Assembly: GCA_905331475.1 (NCBI GenBank)
Contig: CAJNYU010000028.1
Coordinates: 1 to 64,000 of the forward strand
Length of the DNA: 64,000 nt
DNA from: Rotaria socialis
Lineage: Eukaryota > Rotifera > Eurotatoria > Philodinida > Philodinidae
Direction of reading: 5' to 3'
Each line of letters starts with the position of its first letter. Position 1 is the first letter of the stretch. A program made the position numbers and the translations under genes. Positions 47,800 through 59,496 of the stretch are shown here, piece after piece. The notes below the pieces were generated by a model. It did not search any database. It saw only the letters and a list, made by a program, of their open reading frames with translations, and was not told the origin of the DNA.

Positions 47800-48795
47800 T
47801 CGTTGATTAGTGTTTCTCGTAATGGATATATTTATCTTATCTTTTTAAAAAAATGATCAAAATTCTATCATTTGTTTTCTTTTTGTTCGTTTACTTGTCT
47901 CATTCCTTCTGTTTTTTTATGTCTCAGTCAAACTCAATATGATACTAAAATATATATCTATTCACTTAATGAAATGTATTCATCTTTGTTTTTTTTGTAG
48001 ATCTTACATCAAAGAAATAGAGATTGTGAGTAATTGCGTGTGTACGATACAATAGAGTAGGACAGTTGTAGTTTTGCTTTGTGTATTGATACTCCATGGA
48101 GGTTTAATAGGAATGTAAATGAAAAGTATTTGTAGAAGATTACGTTTGTGTGATGTTAAGGAATTTTCTCTTCGTTCACTCAATTCTTTTGAAATGGTTC
48201 TTTTTTTGCAGCTGGTGGTCTCTCATTTAGTAACAAACGAGAATAAATATTTTTCATGTAACCGAGAGAACCTTCTGGAACAACTAGAATAAAAAAAAAG
48301 TCTAGATGAACTAAGCGATTTGAACTTGCTGACCCCTTATGATCGATTGAAATATATTGGCTGGATTGTACTTTGTTTTTTTAATATCGATTTGTTTTAC
48401 CATAGACTTATTCACATTCGACAAAAAACGTGCCAATAACTTCGCTGCGATGTTGATCATAAAGGTAGATCGCGTTAATCACACTACCAGTTTAGTTGTA
48501 ATGATGTATGACTCATATGTACTAAATAGTTATTACGATTTAAGTGCGTGAATTTATACATGAAATCACATTTGCATGCAATTATCTACAATGGTTGACT
48601 GTCTATCGTATTAAAATTCAAGGCACATTCGTCTAAAAATATCAAAGTACTTATCGTCAATGTAAATATTGATTCAATATGCGCAATTATAAATTTGGGA
48701 AAGTTCCCAGTGGATTGGTTAAATATGACTTCCTTGGTAGAAATTATTTCTTATTGTAGATAAACTCTAATTTCATTCCAAATTTTTCTATTTGA
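47800..48795. other. Intergenic region
   Basis: Beta-adaptin 3' end (AATAAA near 48243) and the upstream region of the uridine kinase. No gene supported. Confidence 0.5.
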
Positions 48796-49670
48796 ATGCC
48801 TGTTGAATCAATAAAACCTTTTCTTATTGGTGTTGCTGGAGGACCCTGTTCGGGTAAATATTTTCAATGATTTTCTATCGATTGTAAATATTCATCTCAT
48901 AGGAAAATCAACAGTCTGTCAAAAAATCGTTGAAGCATTACAACCAAATGATGATATCGATCACACAGATCGTGTAACTGTCATAGCAATGGAGAATTTT
49001 TATAGACCTAAAACAGCAGAACAACGTGACATGGCTTTACGTGGAAATTATAATCTTGATCATCCAAGTGCGTTTAATGAACAACTTCTTTATAAAACAT
49101 TAAAGGATTTACTTGATGGTCAAACTGTCAAAGTAAAAAAGCAGCAAGCGAGGAAAAAACAGAATAATTTATATTTTCATTTAGATTGCTCGTTATGATC
49201 CTGGCAAATATGAACATACTGAAGGTGCATTTGATACGATTAAACCTGTACCAGTTATTTTAATTGAAGGAATTCTGGTTTTTTATTTTCCTGAAATTCG
49301 AGTATGGGAAATATTTTTTGCTCGGAATTCATAATGTATGTTTTATTGATAGGCTCTATTTGACATGAAATTATTTGTTGATACGGATGCTGATACTCGT
49401 TTAGCACGTCGCGTTCTACGTGATATGAACCAGCATGGAAGAAATTTAGAATATATCTTAAATGGTTATATAAATCATGTCAAACCATCTTTTGAAGATT
49501 TTTGTTTACCAACAAAAAAATATGCTGATGTTATTATACCTCGTGGCGCTGATAATCTTGTTGCTGTTGATCTTATCATACAGCATATCAGAGATTTTCT
49601 TAAAAATAAATCCAGCAAAAATGAAAATCAACAATCGATCGAGCATAATACGCGATCACGACCACATTGA
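48796..49670 (+). CDS. UCK: Uridine-cytidine kinase
   Basis: Phosphorylates uridine and cytidine to UMP and CMP in pyrimidine salvage, in the cytosol. Exon 1 is 48796-48853 and exon 2 starts at 48903; the P-loop GGPCSGKST is interrupted by that first intron exactly at its Gly. Further family features: [15 protein letters not shown] (the Asp-His-Pro nucleoside-binding element), [10 protein letters not shown] (Walker-B-like), and [19 protein letters not shown] with RGRNLE-like HGRNLEYIL before the C-terminal [18 protein letters not shown]. Four exons, total about 240 residues, normal for UCK1/2. The C-terminal tail is Asn/Ser-rich. The product class is secure; which vertebrate paralogue it corresponds to is not meaningful here. 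Confidence 0.92.
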
Positions 49671-50163
49671 TATTATAGTTTATTTTAAAATTTATATGTA
49701 AATATTCATAGCATAGTCAGATTGAGAACCTTCTGTTTTCTTCCCGTTTGAAAATACAAAACATATAGAATCAAGAATGTGAGTTTTTCTTTTTCACCGC
49801 TTAGATGTTTTATCACCTGAAATCCTAGATGTGGTTTTCTTTTTCTTTTTTTTTTATAAATCATAACCTAGACAATTTTATCGCTAGTCATATTTTTTTA
49901 TCTATACAGAATTTTCGAATGAATATGCATGACAATTAAAGAATAAGTATTTTTTTTTCATTATATGTGCATATTAGCTGATAATAAATCGTTAAAAATA
50001 TTCTATAATTTCTGTTGAATTCATGAAGAGTGTTATGTTCAAAATGATTTGGAATATTATCTTATGTTTGCAACAAGGAAGAGGCATCTTCTTCTGGCAG
50101 TCATTTTGATTGTAGTTTACTATAGGATTGAGTTTATATTTATCTAGAAAATAGATATTTCAG
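49671..50163. other. Intergenic region
   Basis: UCK 3' end and REC114-like gene upstream region; AT-rich, nothing else recognised. Confidence 0.5.
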
Positions 50164-50891
50164 ATGACCTCTCAATATAGCTTAACAAAAAGTTGGACAT
50201 TATTGCGTTATGCTCTTGAAATAAATCATCATTCACCACTGTCAAGTCAAAACTCATCACCATCATCATCATCAAATGAACGGCAACAGTTTGTAGTTTC
50301 ATGACAATTTTTAATATAATATTTTAATTTTTCTCTAGACCACAACGTCTAACTGTTGATTTTTCCGAAGGACCTCTTAGTGTAAATTTCAGTACAACTC
50401 AACAATTGTATGTTCTGCGTGATGAAACAGAAAAAATCGAATGTGTTGATTTATCGTCTCCTAATCCATCGGCAATATTTGCTACTTATACTGGCGATAG
50501 TCTTTTAATGAGTTATCTTATTCCCAATGACAATATTCAACGTAAATTTTTAATCAAATTTGCTTCAACTACTAATCAAAATGGTCGTCAACATTGTGAA
50601 GACTGCGTCAAACTACTTTCGCGTTTAATTAATATTACGCATTTCGATTCGATATCATTATCATCCATGACAAATCCTGTTGAGAAACCGAATTCAATTC
50701 TATCCATTACTGATATGACAAAAGCATTAATGGGCGATACTTCAATCAAATTACCTCGATATTATAATCAAGAAATATCGTTCGATTTAAATCGACCCAA
50801 TGAGTTTTTAGAAAAATATTTATGTGATGAAACATTTCCTGATTTTGTTGCTAGTGTTGCATCGATACTCGATGCAATGAAAGAAGCTTAA
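50164..50891 (+). CDS. REC114: REC114-like meiotic recombination protein
   Basis: Two exons, 50164-50288 and 50339-50891, joined in phase, give 225 residues. In animals and fungi REC114 binds MEI4 and promotes SPO11 double-strand breaks at meiotic prophase. The N-terminal half can be read as the pleckstrin-like domain: SWTLLRYAL at the start, matching the family's W-x-L-x-RYA opening, strands between, then FLIKFAST and a helix HCEDCVKLLSRLI. That helix resembles the vertebrate HCCSCVQKLAQYI segment. The C-terminal helix (EKYLCDETFPDFVASVASIL) matches the short conserved REC114 end that contacts MEI4. Between lies a Ser/Thr-rich linker. The match is by remembered motifs; the family diverges fast, so this is probable rather than certain. 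Confidence 0.62.
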
Positions 50892-51558
50892 AGATTGTTT
50901 CGATTTTTTTGTAAATATTTTATCGATAGTACAACATGAACTTATAGGACAATAATAATGATTGCTAATCTTTCATTGGTCGAAAAGAAATGTTTAAATA
51001 TTTGCATGATTTTAGAACTACGTTTGATATTGAATTGATACATGCTGTTAATTACTGATGATTGTAGTGACTTCCATGTCTAGTTATTAATTTTTCAATC
51101 TATTTACATTCGTAGGCGTATTAGCTAATTTAGAAGATATGATTTTCCCACTTAGCTTGACTGAATGACTTTGAATTAATGTTGAATGAGCTAATTGTGG
51201 AGAAAGTGTTTGTCAGGTATTTTGAATTAGTCGAGGTCACGGTGATCATTGAGTATCAAAAATTGAATAAAATAAAATAACTTTTGATATTATTTAATTT
51301 TTCTTACAGGAAAAATACTGACTACAATGTTTCCATTTTTCCTCATCAGTTGAATGGAACACTTATTCCCGTAGTCTTTTAGAAAAGATTTTGATCATTG
51401 AACATAATAAAAAAGTGAGTCAATCAAGTTATCATTCATTTACAAAAATTTCTATTCCAAACATTGATTATAACGTTTTCGTACTTTCTAGATACCTGTA
51501 AACTTCCAATCGAAAAATATATAGGACACGCTATGCAACATATCATTAATTCTGATTC
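50892..51558. other. Intergenic region upstream of the hAT element
   Basis: AT-rich with no coding signal. The hAT target-site duplication begins at 51559. Confidence 0.5.
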
Positions 51559-51576
51559 ATTAGATGCAGTGGCGGA

Positions 51577-51604
51577 NNNNNNNNNNNNNNNNNNNNNNNN
51601 NNNN
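51577..51604. other. Assembly gap (28 N)
   Basis: Unresolved bases directly inside the left end of the hAT element, at the place that mirrors the poly-C run near its right end. Confidence 0.95.
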
Positions 51605-52590
51605 CCGCCCGCGGACCGAGCCCCCTCAGTTATTGATGCATAAGACAATTTTTTTCTATGTATTTTGATTTTTTCAATAGGATGGGTTGCAAAAACTTTT
51701 ACTACTGTTTTATCTGATAGTGCAGCAAGGCCGCATCAAACTGACGCATGTTCTTAATGCCCAAAAAAGAAAAAATAAAGTAATCAGTGAAATAGCTTTC
51801 AGAAAATCAAGCAAATAAATTAAGATAGAAGCTTTTCCGTCATTTTTGTATTTTGGTTTTCAGTTCGAAACGAAAACCTCGTATCCTGCCCTATAAATCA
51901 GCTTGCAGAACCAAAGATATCCTACAAAATGTACTATATGAAGTTTATTTGGCTTTCCCTCAGGCATTTCAGTTAATGTTCTTTCCAAAACTCATTTCTA
52001 AAAAATCGACTTTTCGCTAAAAATCATTTTCCGAAGAGGAATACTTTAAGAAATGCGTGCAGCATTAATTGATTTAAAGCTAGTTTAAATCAATATCCCA
52101 CTTTGTCGGGAAGTATCTGCTCTGGAAAACGACGGATTACAACAATTTTTAACATATTCGTAAAGTAGCTTACGGTTCAAACAAAAAATTATTACCGCAC
52201 CATGGAAAGTAACTTTTCACGCTCTGTACTAAATCCTTCACTATATTTGAATAAAAATATCCACAACATTTATTAGTCCATTTTCGAAAAGGGGCAAAAC
52301 TTAAGCCATAGAAGAACTTTCGACTCGTCTGAAATGCATTCTAGTTGAGTGATAATGAACAACATATTATCTGAAAATCTTCCAATCATTAGTTATGTGT
52401 TGGAAGGATAGGTTATAATTTCTAGAACCTGATTGGGAATTCGAATTAAAGTCTTTTTTTTCTCTTCCGAGATAGATACGAGCTTCACACAATAACCTAA
52501 AGTATTCAATTGCAAAGACTTATACATCTTTTCATAAAAAAAAATTCATCTCTCAAAACTTTGGCTAGGGGGGCTCAGAAACCTCTGCGN

Positions 52591-52668
<78 letters not shown>
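52591..52668. repeat. 78-nt poly-C homopolymer
   Basis: An unbroken run of C preceded by one N (52590), near the right end of the hAT element. The length is probably inexact because homopolymers of this size are hard to sequence. Confidence 0.9.
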
Positions 52669-52707
52669 TGAGCCCTGTAGCTCCCTGACTCCGCTACTGA
52701 TTAGATG

Positions 52708-54026
52708 GATATAGAAAAAGTCTTTTGACCAAGTTACGATTAGATGAGAATATTGTCAATATTAGTATCATCATTGAGTTTAATGGTATACTCGGATATA
52801 GCCAATTAGAACTGGCACACTAAAGATGCACGTGGTATCTTTGGATGAAATCTAGTGGGAAAATACCGATGCTTTTATGAACACGATTTTGTTACTGCTA
52901 TTTTTCTGAAACAAATTGGCTTAAATCTGAATAAAAGCAAAATTCAGTTTATTAACTAGAACAACTGTGGAAGATTGTTCAAGTCAATCTATTGAATATA
53001 TACTGGATTATTGGTAATCAACTTGAATGTCACTTATCTTTGAGGCTATCGTGCCATCAACGTTAGTTGAGTGTACATAGCTGTGAGTGTCAATGTCGAT
53101 GCCGATGTCAGTATGAACTTATGAGAGCTCAACATTAACACCCATACCCATCCATTTTCTGTTCGAGTTGGTGCCTTCAACAATGACAGAAAGTTGGATT
53201 TATTACACTGGAACATGAATTATTCTTGGGAATAGTTATAAAATCGGAAGTTTAAGCTTGCCTCGAAATCCTTTCACCAAGAATTCACGATAAACCGTTA
53301 CATTTTTATAAATAAAGCTCTCTTGGACCAACGTATCCAAATCAATCATCTCACCATTTTTATATCGGTCTAGTGATATTAAAAGGTTTTTCCAGACAAG
53401 AGTGTGAGTCAAACTATGAGACTTGCGCTCACCGACATCCTGAAGACAACCGTTACAACTCTTTTGAAAATCAGTCAACGCACCAAGGAATAAATAAAGA
53501 ACCAATATTTTCAAAATAAAGCGTTGAGAAATGTATCACTTTTATTTATGATTGAGTTAGTCAAAAAGAGCTAATCTTTTTTCCTTTCAAGCATCCTAAC
53601 CATAGTCTAGTATTTCATATAGTTTAGCAGTAAATGATTGGATGGATTCTTTTGCATTATCTAACAAATAACTGTCTTATACTAACAAAATTAAAATATT
53701 TGAAACGGTGCGTTTGAAACAGCGGAGAGCAAACAAATCCCTTAACAATGTGTACTCTGGAGGTCTTGCCCCCCCCCCTCCCCGCACAAAATACTTATTG
53801 ACTTTATCATATGGTTACGCTTATAAAGCATCGATAGCTGCAAATTTTTGAAAGTCATACAACAATAATTAGATTTATTATCTAACTCATTCTTATCATT
53901 CCAATTAAATCTGACAAAAAGAAAAGCATACAAAAAGCAAAATAATTTGTGACATGCATATTATAAACAATAAAAAGAACGATCTGTTTAGAAGCCAAAC
54001 GAATATATTAGCTGAAAAAGAGTTTT
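52708..54026. other. Intergenic region with an unexplained minus-strand reading frame
   Basis: A 92-codon minus-strand frame (53514-53236) reads as a signal-peptide-like start then a mixed polar sequence, but it has no ATG and a stop just upstream, so it is not called as a gene. A short C-rich tract lies at about 53769-53783. Otherwise no coding signal. Confidence 0.4.
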
Positions 54027-55437
54027 TCATAGAAACGGACTGTCAGCATCCATACGAACAGATGCCAGAGACGAAATTGACTTCAATAAATTATTTGAAT
54101 CTTTATTATATCTGAGATAAAGTTGAAAAAGCAGCCGATATAAAGTTCTTTGATTTCCTGAAATAAGATCATTGATTCGACAATATTGATCAATTTCAAT
54201 GCCAGCTAAAACAAAAAGAAAATACATTGAAAAAAATCGCCTTATCTAACTAGCAAGAATGTTCAACTGATAAATCGCTTTTTTTGATAACTTTGACGCG
54301 AGGTAAATTATCACGAGTATTCAGTTTGATATCAAAAGTGATCTATCCATAGAAAATTTACCTTGATTCATAAGTTGAAAAGCCAATTGAATATTAGCAT
54401 GCGATTGTTCCCGTGTTAACGGCTTCTTATGATAATATTTATTGAGTATAATAAAATAATTTTCAAGATTAGATATTAAATAAAGTAAGTTTAATCCATC
54501 TTGAAAATATTCTATATCAATTTGTTTCACATGTATATTGTAGCGGTTCAATTGATTATTGATAAAATTTAGTAATATTTTTTCCACGCCTGCTAATCTG
54601 TCAGGCGCTAAATCGAATAACGTATCGATAAGATCGCCTTGTTTTCTAGACATTTCCTAAAGAATAATAGCATCAAGTATAAAATATAATCAAAGTGAGA
54701 TTGAACATAATATTTTCACTTACTGATGCTAATTCTCTTTCATAATCATCAATAAAACATTCGTTAACAATTCTTGTTTGTAATATGCCGTTGATTTTTT
54801 TAACAACGATGACTTTCAGAAGTAAATTTTTCGGTAAATCATAACGTGCGTTAACATTAAAAAGTTGCATGCATGCTAAAAGAAGATGTAAAATACAAAT
54901 CAAATCCCGATTATAAACTTGTTCGAATGTCCATTGAACTGGCAGATTTTGTTGACTAAAGCGTGTTTCGAGATAATTAAGAACACGTTCAAGTGTTTTC
55001 TTTTTTGATTCCTCGGATAGTGGTATATCATCAAGAAGTAATCGAACGTGAGGTTGGTAATATTCAATAAGTTTTGCGAGTATATAGCCATCATAGAGAT
55101 CATTCTCAAATGATCGAATGATAATTGAATTTTTACTTAAACTCGTATTGAGCCAATTAAATAAAACGTTGATTGTTTGTTTAAAATTAGGATTATTATA
55201 TGAATTCGGTTCAAGCATCGACCGTTCATCGCCTTCTTCTAATAAATATGATTCGGGATCGATATTGAAAAGCGGATAGATGCCTCCTTCATGGGTCGCT
55301 TGCTGTTCATTGGGTATTGATGAAAGATGAAGCGAACTAATACCCTCTTGCAATACTTTACTTGCTTCCTGTCGTTTCTGTTGACGTCGTTTTAGTGTAT
55401 TGGAAATAAATGATGAACTTTCAGTTGTAGTAGACAT
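54027..55437 (-). CDS. PARV: Parvin (integrin-linked focal adhesion protein)
   Basis: Member of the ILK-PINCH-parvin complex that links integrins to actin. Exons on the minus strand 55437-54724, 54656-54362 and 54205-54027; phases match, giving 395 residues. ATG at 55437 (MSTTTESS) is chosen; the open frame extends upstream without need. After a disordered N-terminus come two calponin-homology domains. CH1 includes FNWLNTSLSKNSIIIRSF, ENDLYDGYILAKLIEYY, the parvin-typical VQWTFEQVYNRDLICILHLLLA and VVVKKINGILQTR. CH2 contains DTLFDLAPDRLAGVEKILLNF, LNRYNIHVK and YFQDGLNLLYLI, then a C-terminal helix with LYRLLFQLYLRY. The order and the DTLFDxAPD element are diagnostic of parvins. Confidence 0.92.
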
Positions 55438-55751
55438 TTCAATATCTGGAAAAAAACAGATTAACATTGTTTTATGTATTCAAAACATGAGAAAACAACA
55501 AAAATTGCGATTTCTTTGAAAATCATTTCATAACAGAAAAAAGTATAAACTAAAACACTTCAAACAAGTAACATATTTTTTTGATAACTGCTGAGTTATA
55601 TAATAAATGCTAATAAAACATAAAACTGACTTTTAAGTCGACTAGTACAAAAAAATCTGTAAATAGCACCCTTGGGTGTAATAAAAAAAACTGCAAAAGC
55701 AGCACACATGATAATTATAAAAATGACTAAATGAATACTTTTGATTTTCTT
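55438..55751. other. Spacer between PLOD and parvin
   Basis: 314 nt, AT-rich. It presumably contains the PLOD 3' end and the parvin promoter; no motif is clear. Confidence 0.4.
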
Positions 55752-58700
55752 TTAAGGATCAATAAATGACACCATAATATATCGTTTTCCTTTCAATACT
55801 GGTAAACCTTCATGAAAATGAGTTAAACGTCCCGGATGCATCAATGTCCAACCACGACGTGTTCCTGCTATTGTACAATTATATCGAAGAAATCGACAGC
55901 CACCACCCTTGAAAAAGAGAATTTCATTTCAAAATAAAACTTTCACTTTTTTTTACGCACTTCATAATCTTTGCCAGCATCGTTTAATGCTATATTAATT
56001 GTGTACGTTGATGCATCATGATGGGGTCGAAGCTTATATTGATATTCAGGCATGTATCGAACAACAAAATTAAGTGCTGCTTTCGGAGGCTATTGATAAA
56101 ATTTAATAGAAATGAACTTTCAAGGAGATATAAAAATCAACTTACATCGCTAAAATAACCGGTATAGAGTTTTTGTTGTATTGGTTGAATAAATTCTTTT
56201 AGAAAATATAACCAATGATCATTCAAGCCGACTTGTGTCATATGAATATCATCGGTAGGAACATTTTCATAGCCACCAGCTAAACGTCCGTCCTTAAAAG
56301 ATAAATCAATGATGTTTTTTCATATTTATCTTAGTTTAAATTTTACATTATGAGCAGATCCGGACCATCGATTGAATTTTTCCATGAGATCAACTAAGTC
56401 TTCAGTAAATCGCTTAGTTACGACTGGAAACCAAAATACATCTAAGCATGGCTTTAAAAAAACATAGTTGCGAATAAAAATTTCTTTGTTATTTACTTGT
56501 TGAAATGTTGCGTTTGGTTCAAGAGATTTATAATAATCGGGATGAATATAACGCGCTTTCCAATCCTTAATAAATAAATAATAAGCTTAAACTTCAAAAA
56601 TATTGAAATTTACCAGGAAATTAGTAAATATTTCGTAAAGTTCAGGTATAATCAATGAAGTATTGAAATTATCTGGATCCATCAAATGTCCATAAGTAAG
56701 TTCATTGTTTACATACAAAAAGAATCCCTAAAATTTTATGCAAAAAAAGACGTAAAAATCGAGTAATTTTAGGAGACATTGAGATACTTACAGCATCTCT
56801 TATTGTTTGAGAAAATTTGACATCTGGATCTGTGCTTGGATCAATATATTGCGGTGTAAATTTTTTCAAAAATGTTCCATTGATTAAGTAACAATTTGAA
56901 ATATGTGGAACATTAAATAGACCTCTGAATGAAAAACAATTCATATTTTATTGAGCAAATAATAAATAATAACATACGTTTTATTATAATTAATTATGTC
57001 CAAATAATCTGGTGATCGTCTATAATATCCTTCTTCGGTGTAATCTCCCCAAAAATTACTCCACGTCTTTTCTGGCCTCATCAGCATTGGCGCAAGAATC
57101 GTTCGATTAAGACTGATTAATTTCAGTAAAGTATCAGGATTATCCAGTTGAACTACTGAATCAATAACAAATAAATAATCACAGTTATCTTCTTGGCATT
57201 CAGTACTAAAACATAGACAATAGGCAACTTTTTATTGCATCAAAAATTAACCAATGCGACACTTACATAGCTTGTTGACGAGCTTCACCTTCTGTTGTAT
57301 CATCATCGTAACTTAAATATTTGACAAATTTATATTCATTCTCTTTAAATGTAGACATATATTTATCCGTTAGATTTTTATGATATTCAACCTATTAGAA
57401 AGTTCGTTGTTAGATGATAGTACAGATAAAAAAAACTGAAGTGTTCTACGTCCGATCAACTTACTTGATTATGAATAAAAATAGCCAAACGATTTTTTGG
57501 ATAAGTTAGATTTAAAATTTTTTCGAAATATTCTTCAAGAAACGGTGTTGGATATTCAATAAATGCAGCAATATAAACTAATGGCCATTGTGCTTGCTAA
57601 GTAAACAAAGACAACTCAATTTGTAGAAAAAACCTCATGAAGAACATATTCTTACATCATCAATTTTAGTTAAATCTATAACATTTTCTTTGCATTGTAA
57701 ACATCCAGCATTTGATGACCATGTACGAGCAATATAATTACTCAAATAATTTAAACTTCTCTAGAAAAACATAGCATAATTAGAGAAAATTGACGAGAGA
57801 GAGAGATGATTGCCTACTTTAGCTGGTCCATTGCCATGGATAACAATTGGATCGGAATCTGTCCATGAATTATGAACATAAACTTCATCATTACGGAGTG
57901 GTAGTTCAATTTCATCAACAGCTCCATTTAAATTCATAAAAATATCTGCTTTTTTGTCAAGTACAATGGACCATTTGTCCTAAAAATTATCAATAGTTGT
58001 TTTATTTTTATTTGAGTGAAAATTAAATTTTTATTTTACTCGTAAATTCTTATCGAGAAAGATTTTCGTGTAGAATAATTGATCATCTTCATCATCTTTG
58101 ATTGTTTCTTTACTTGTAATCATTTCATAAATATCCGATGCATAACCAATGAAACCACCCGAGTTCAAGAAACGTTTTTCATTACTTTCAACAAATGGAT
58201 ACTCATACTATAAAAAACAATTCTTTCGAAATATTTCAGAACAACAAAAATATTCAATTCTACTTCTAAATTTTGATCTGGCCAACAAAAATCTTCAGCG
58301 CCAAAGATAACACGTGCTGGTTTAAATTTTTCAAATTTTTCAAGTAAATTTTCAGGTGTTTGAGTAAACATAACATCGTAGGAATCAGAAAAAAGTATGA
58401 TTTTTGTCGTATCATCTTTGTAACGAACTAAATTTTCTCGAAGAAAATTTATTTTTTGTCCACCACCAGCTGTAAATTGTATATTACCACCTTTCCATGG
58501 TTGGCCAAGTCCATATGTCTAAATTAAAAAAAATATATATATATTGTTTTGATAGATAAAATACTTCTCCTATAAGTATGTCCTTCTTCGGAAACAGTGC
58601 TCATTTATTTCTATCGTGTGAGCACGGGATGTGCTACGACGTATATGCAGAACGAGAAAAAATTGATCCTATGCATATGTTCTTGCAGTAAACACTCATC

Positions 58701-59095
58701 GAACAAATAAGAAATACAGATATAGACGAGTCATTAATGCTCAATAAAAAATACCAGATAACAGCAATCTTTACAGTACCCTCAAGGAAAGGGACTTTAG
58801 TAACTTCCCTTTAATTTGACAAAAGTCTCAAGTTCTCTATGTACCATAAAATTTTGGTGAACCGCAATTATGCCTACCTCATGGTTATATCCATAAACAT
58901 TTAATGAACGAATGAAACGAAGATAACCATCTGTTTCATTTGTCGCAACTGAAACCACAAGTAGATCATCTTAATAAAAAAAAAGAACTTTATTTAAATC
59001 CGATAATTTATCCATTACTAAATATTACCATTACTAATAGCGTAGATCGGATACAAAAATCCTACCAAAAATAGAACAAACCATTGTCCTATCAT
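55752..59095 (-). CDS. PLOD: Procollagen-lysine hydroxylase/glycosyltransferase (PLOD)
   Basis: Multidomain ER enzyme that hydroxylates collagen lysines and may glycosylate them. About 15 exons on the minus strand, from ATG at 59095 (signal peptide [19 protein letters not shown]) to the stop at 55752-55754. The N-terminal glycosyltransferase domain shows [30 protein letters not shown] and [14 protein letters not shown] second glycosyltransferase-like domain follows. The C-terminal iron/2-oxoglutarate dioxygenase has RPHHDAS (His and Asp metal ligands), [11 protein letters not shown] and [11 protein letters not shown] (distal His and the Arg for 2-oxoglutarate), and ends FIDP like vertebrate PLODs. 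The 358-nt intron near 58520-58880 is longer than the rest. It lies 314 nt upstream of parvin on the same strand. Confidence 0.93.
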
Positions 59096-59496
59096 CTTTA
59101 ATCAATACACTAGAAAAGTGTTCGACTATTGGGATATTCCACGTCTTGGATAGTTATCTACATCAAGGTAACATCTCTTAATCGCTACAATCAATGTCAA
59201 TGTTATCTTAATAACTTATTATTTCTAATTATTAAAATTATCTTTTATTTTCATAAATATTAAAAAATTTCTTTCTTTCCATCATCGATTCATTTTTTGT
59301 CAAAATGCATAGATGCATTAATATGTTAATTTTGCAATCACTATAGAGAATATGTTGTATTCTTGTTTACATTCAATTCAGTCAATGATTTATTCTCATT
59401 TGTCAAAAACATTTTTATTATTATTGACGTTCATTGTTTTTAGATTGTCATTGAAATCGTCGCCTTCATTTTCATTTCTTAAATTAACTATTTAAC
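59096..59496. promoter_or_regulatory. Divergent promoter region, PLOD / hnRNP
   Basis: 401 nt between the ATG of PLOD (minus) and that of the hnRNP gene (plus), AT-rich with no further coding signal. A shared bidirectional promoter is likely; no specific motif is identified. Confidence 0.45.

Larger units (their letters stand above)
51559..52707. mobile_element. Non-autonomous hAT-type element with target-site duplication
   Basis: The element (51567-52699) starts CAGTGGCGGA and ends TCCGCTACTG, terminal inverted repeats differing at one of ten bases. It is flanked on both sides by the identical octamer ATTAGATG (51559-51566 and 52700-52707). An 8-bp duplication with CAG..CTG-type ends is the hallmark of the hAT superfamily. 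Subterminal arms are also inverted: CCGAGCCCCCTCAG near 51617 and CTAGGGGGGCTCAG near 52566. No transposase frame is present, so it would need an enzyme in trans. It contains an assembly gap (51577-51604) and a 78-nt run of C (52591-52668). Confidence 0.85.

Noticed and set aside
53236..53514. Signal-peptide-like minus-strand frame
   Set aside because: No ATG, a stop immediately upstream and no recognised family; noted in the spacer entry only.
53769..53783. Short C-rich tract as a second hAT end
   Set aside because: No matching inverted end or target duplication was found around it.
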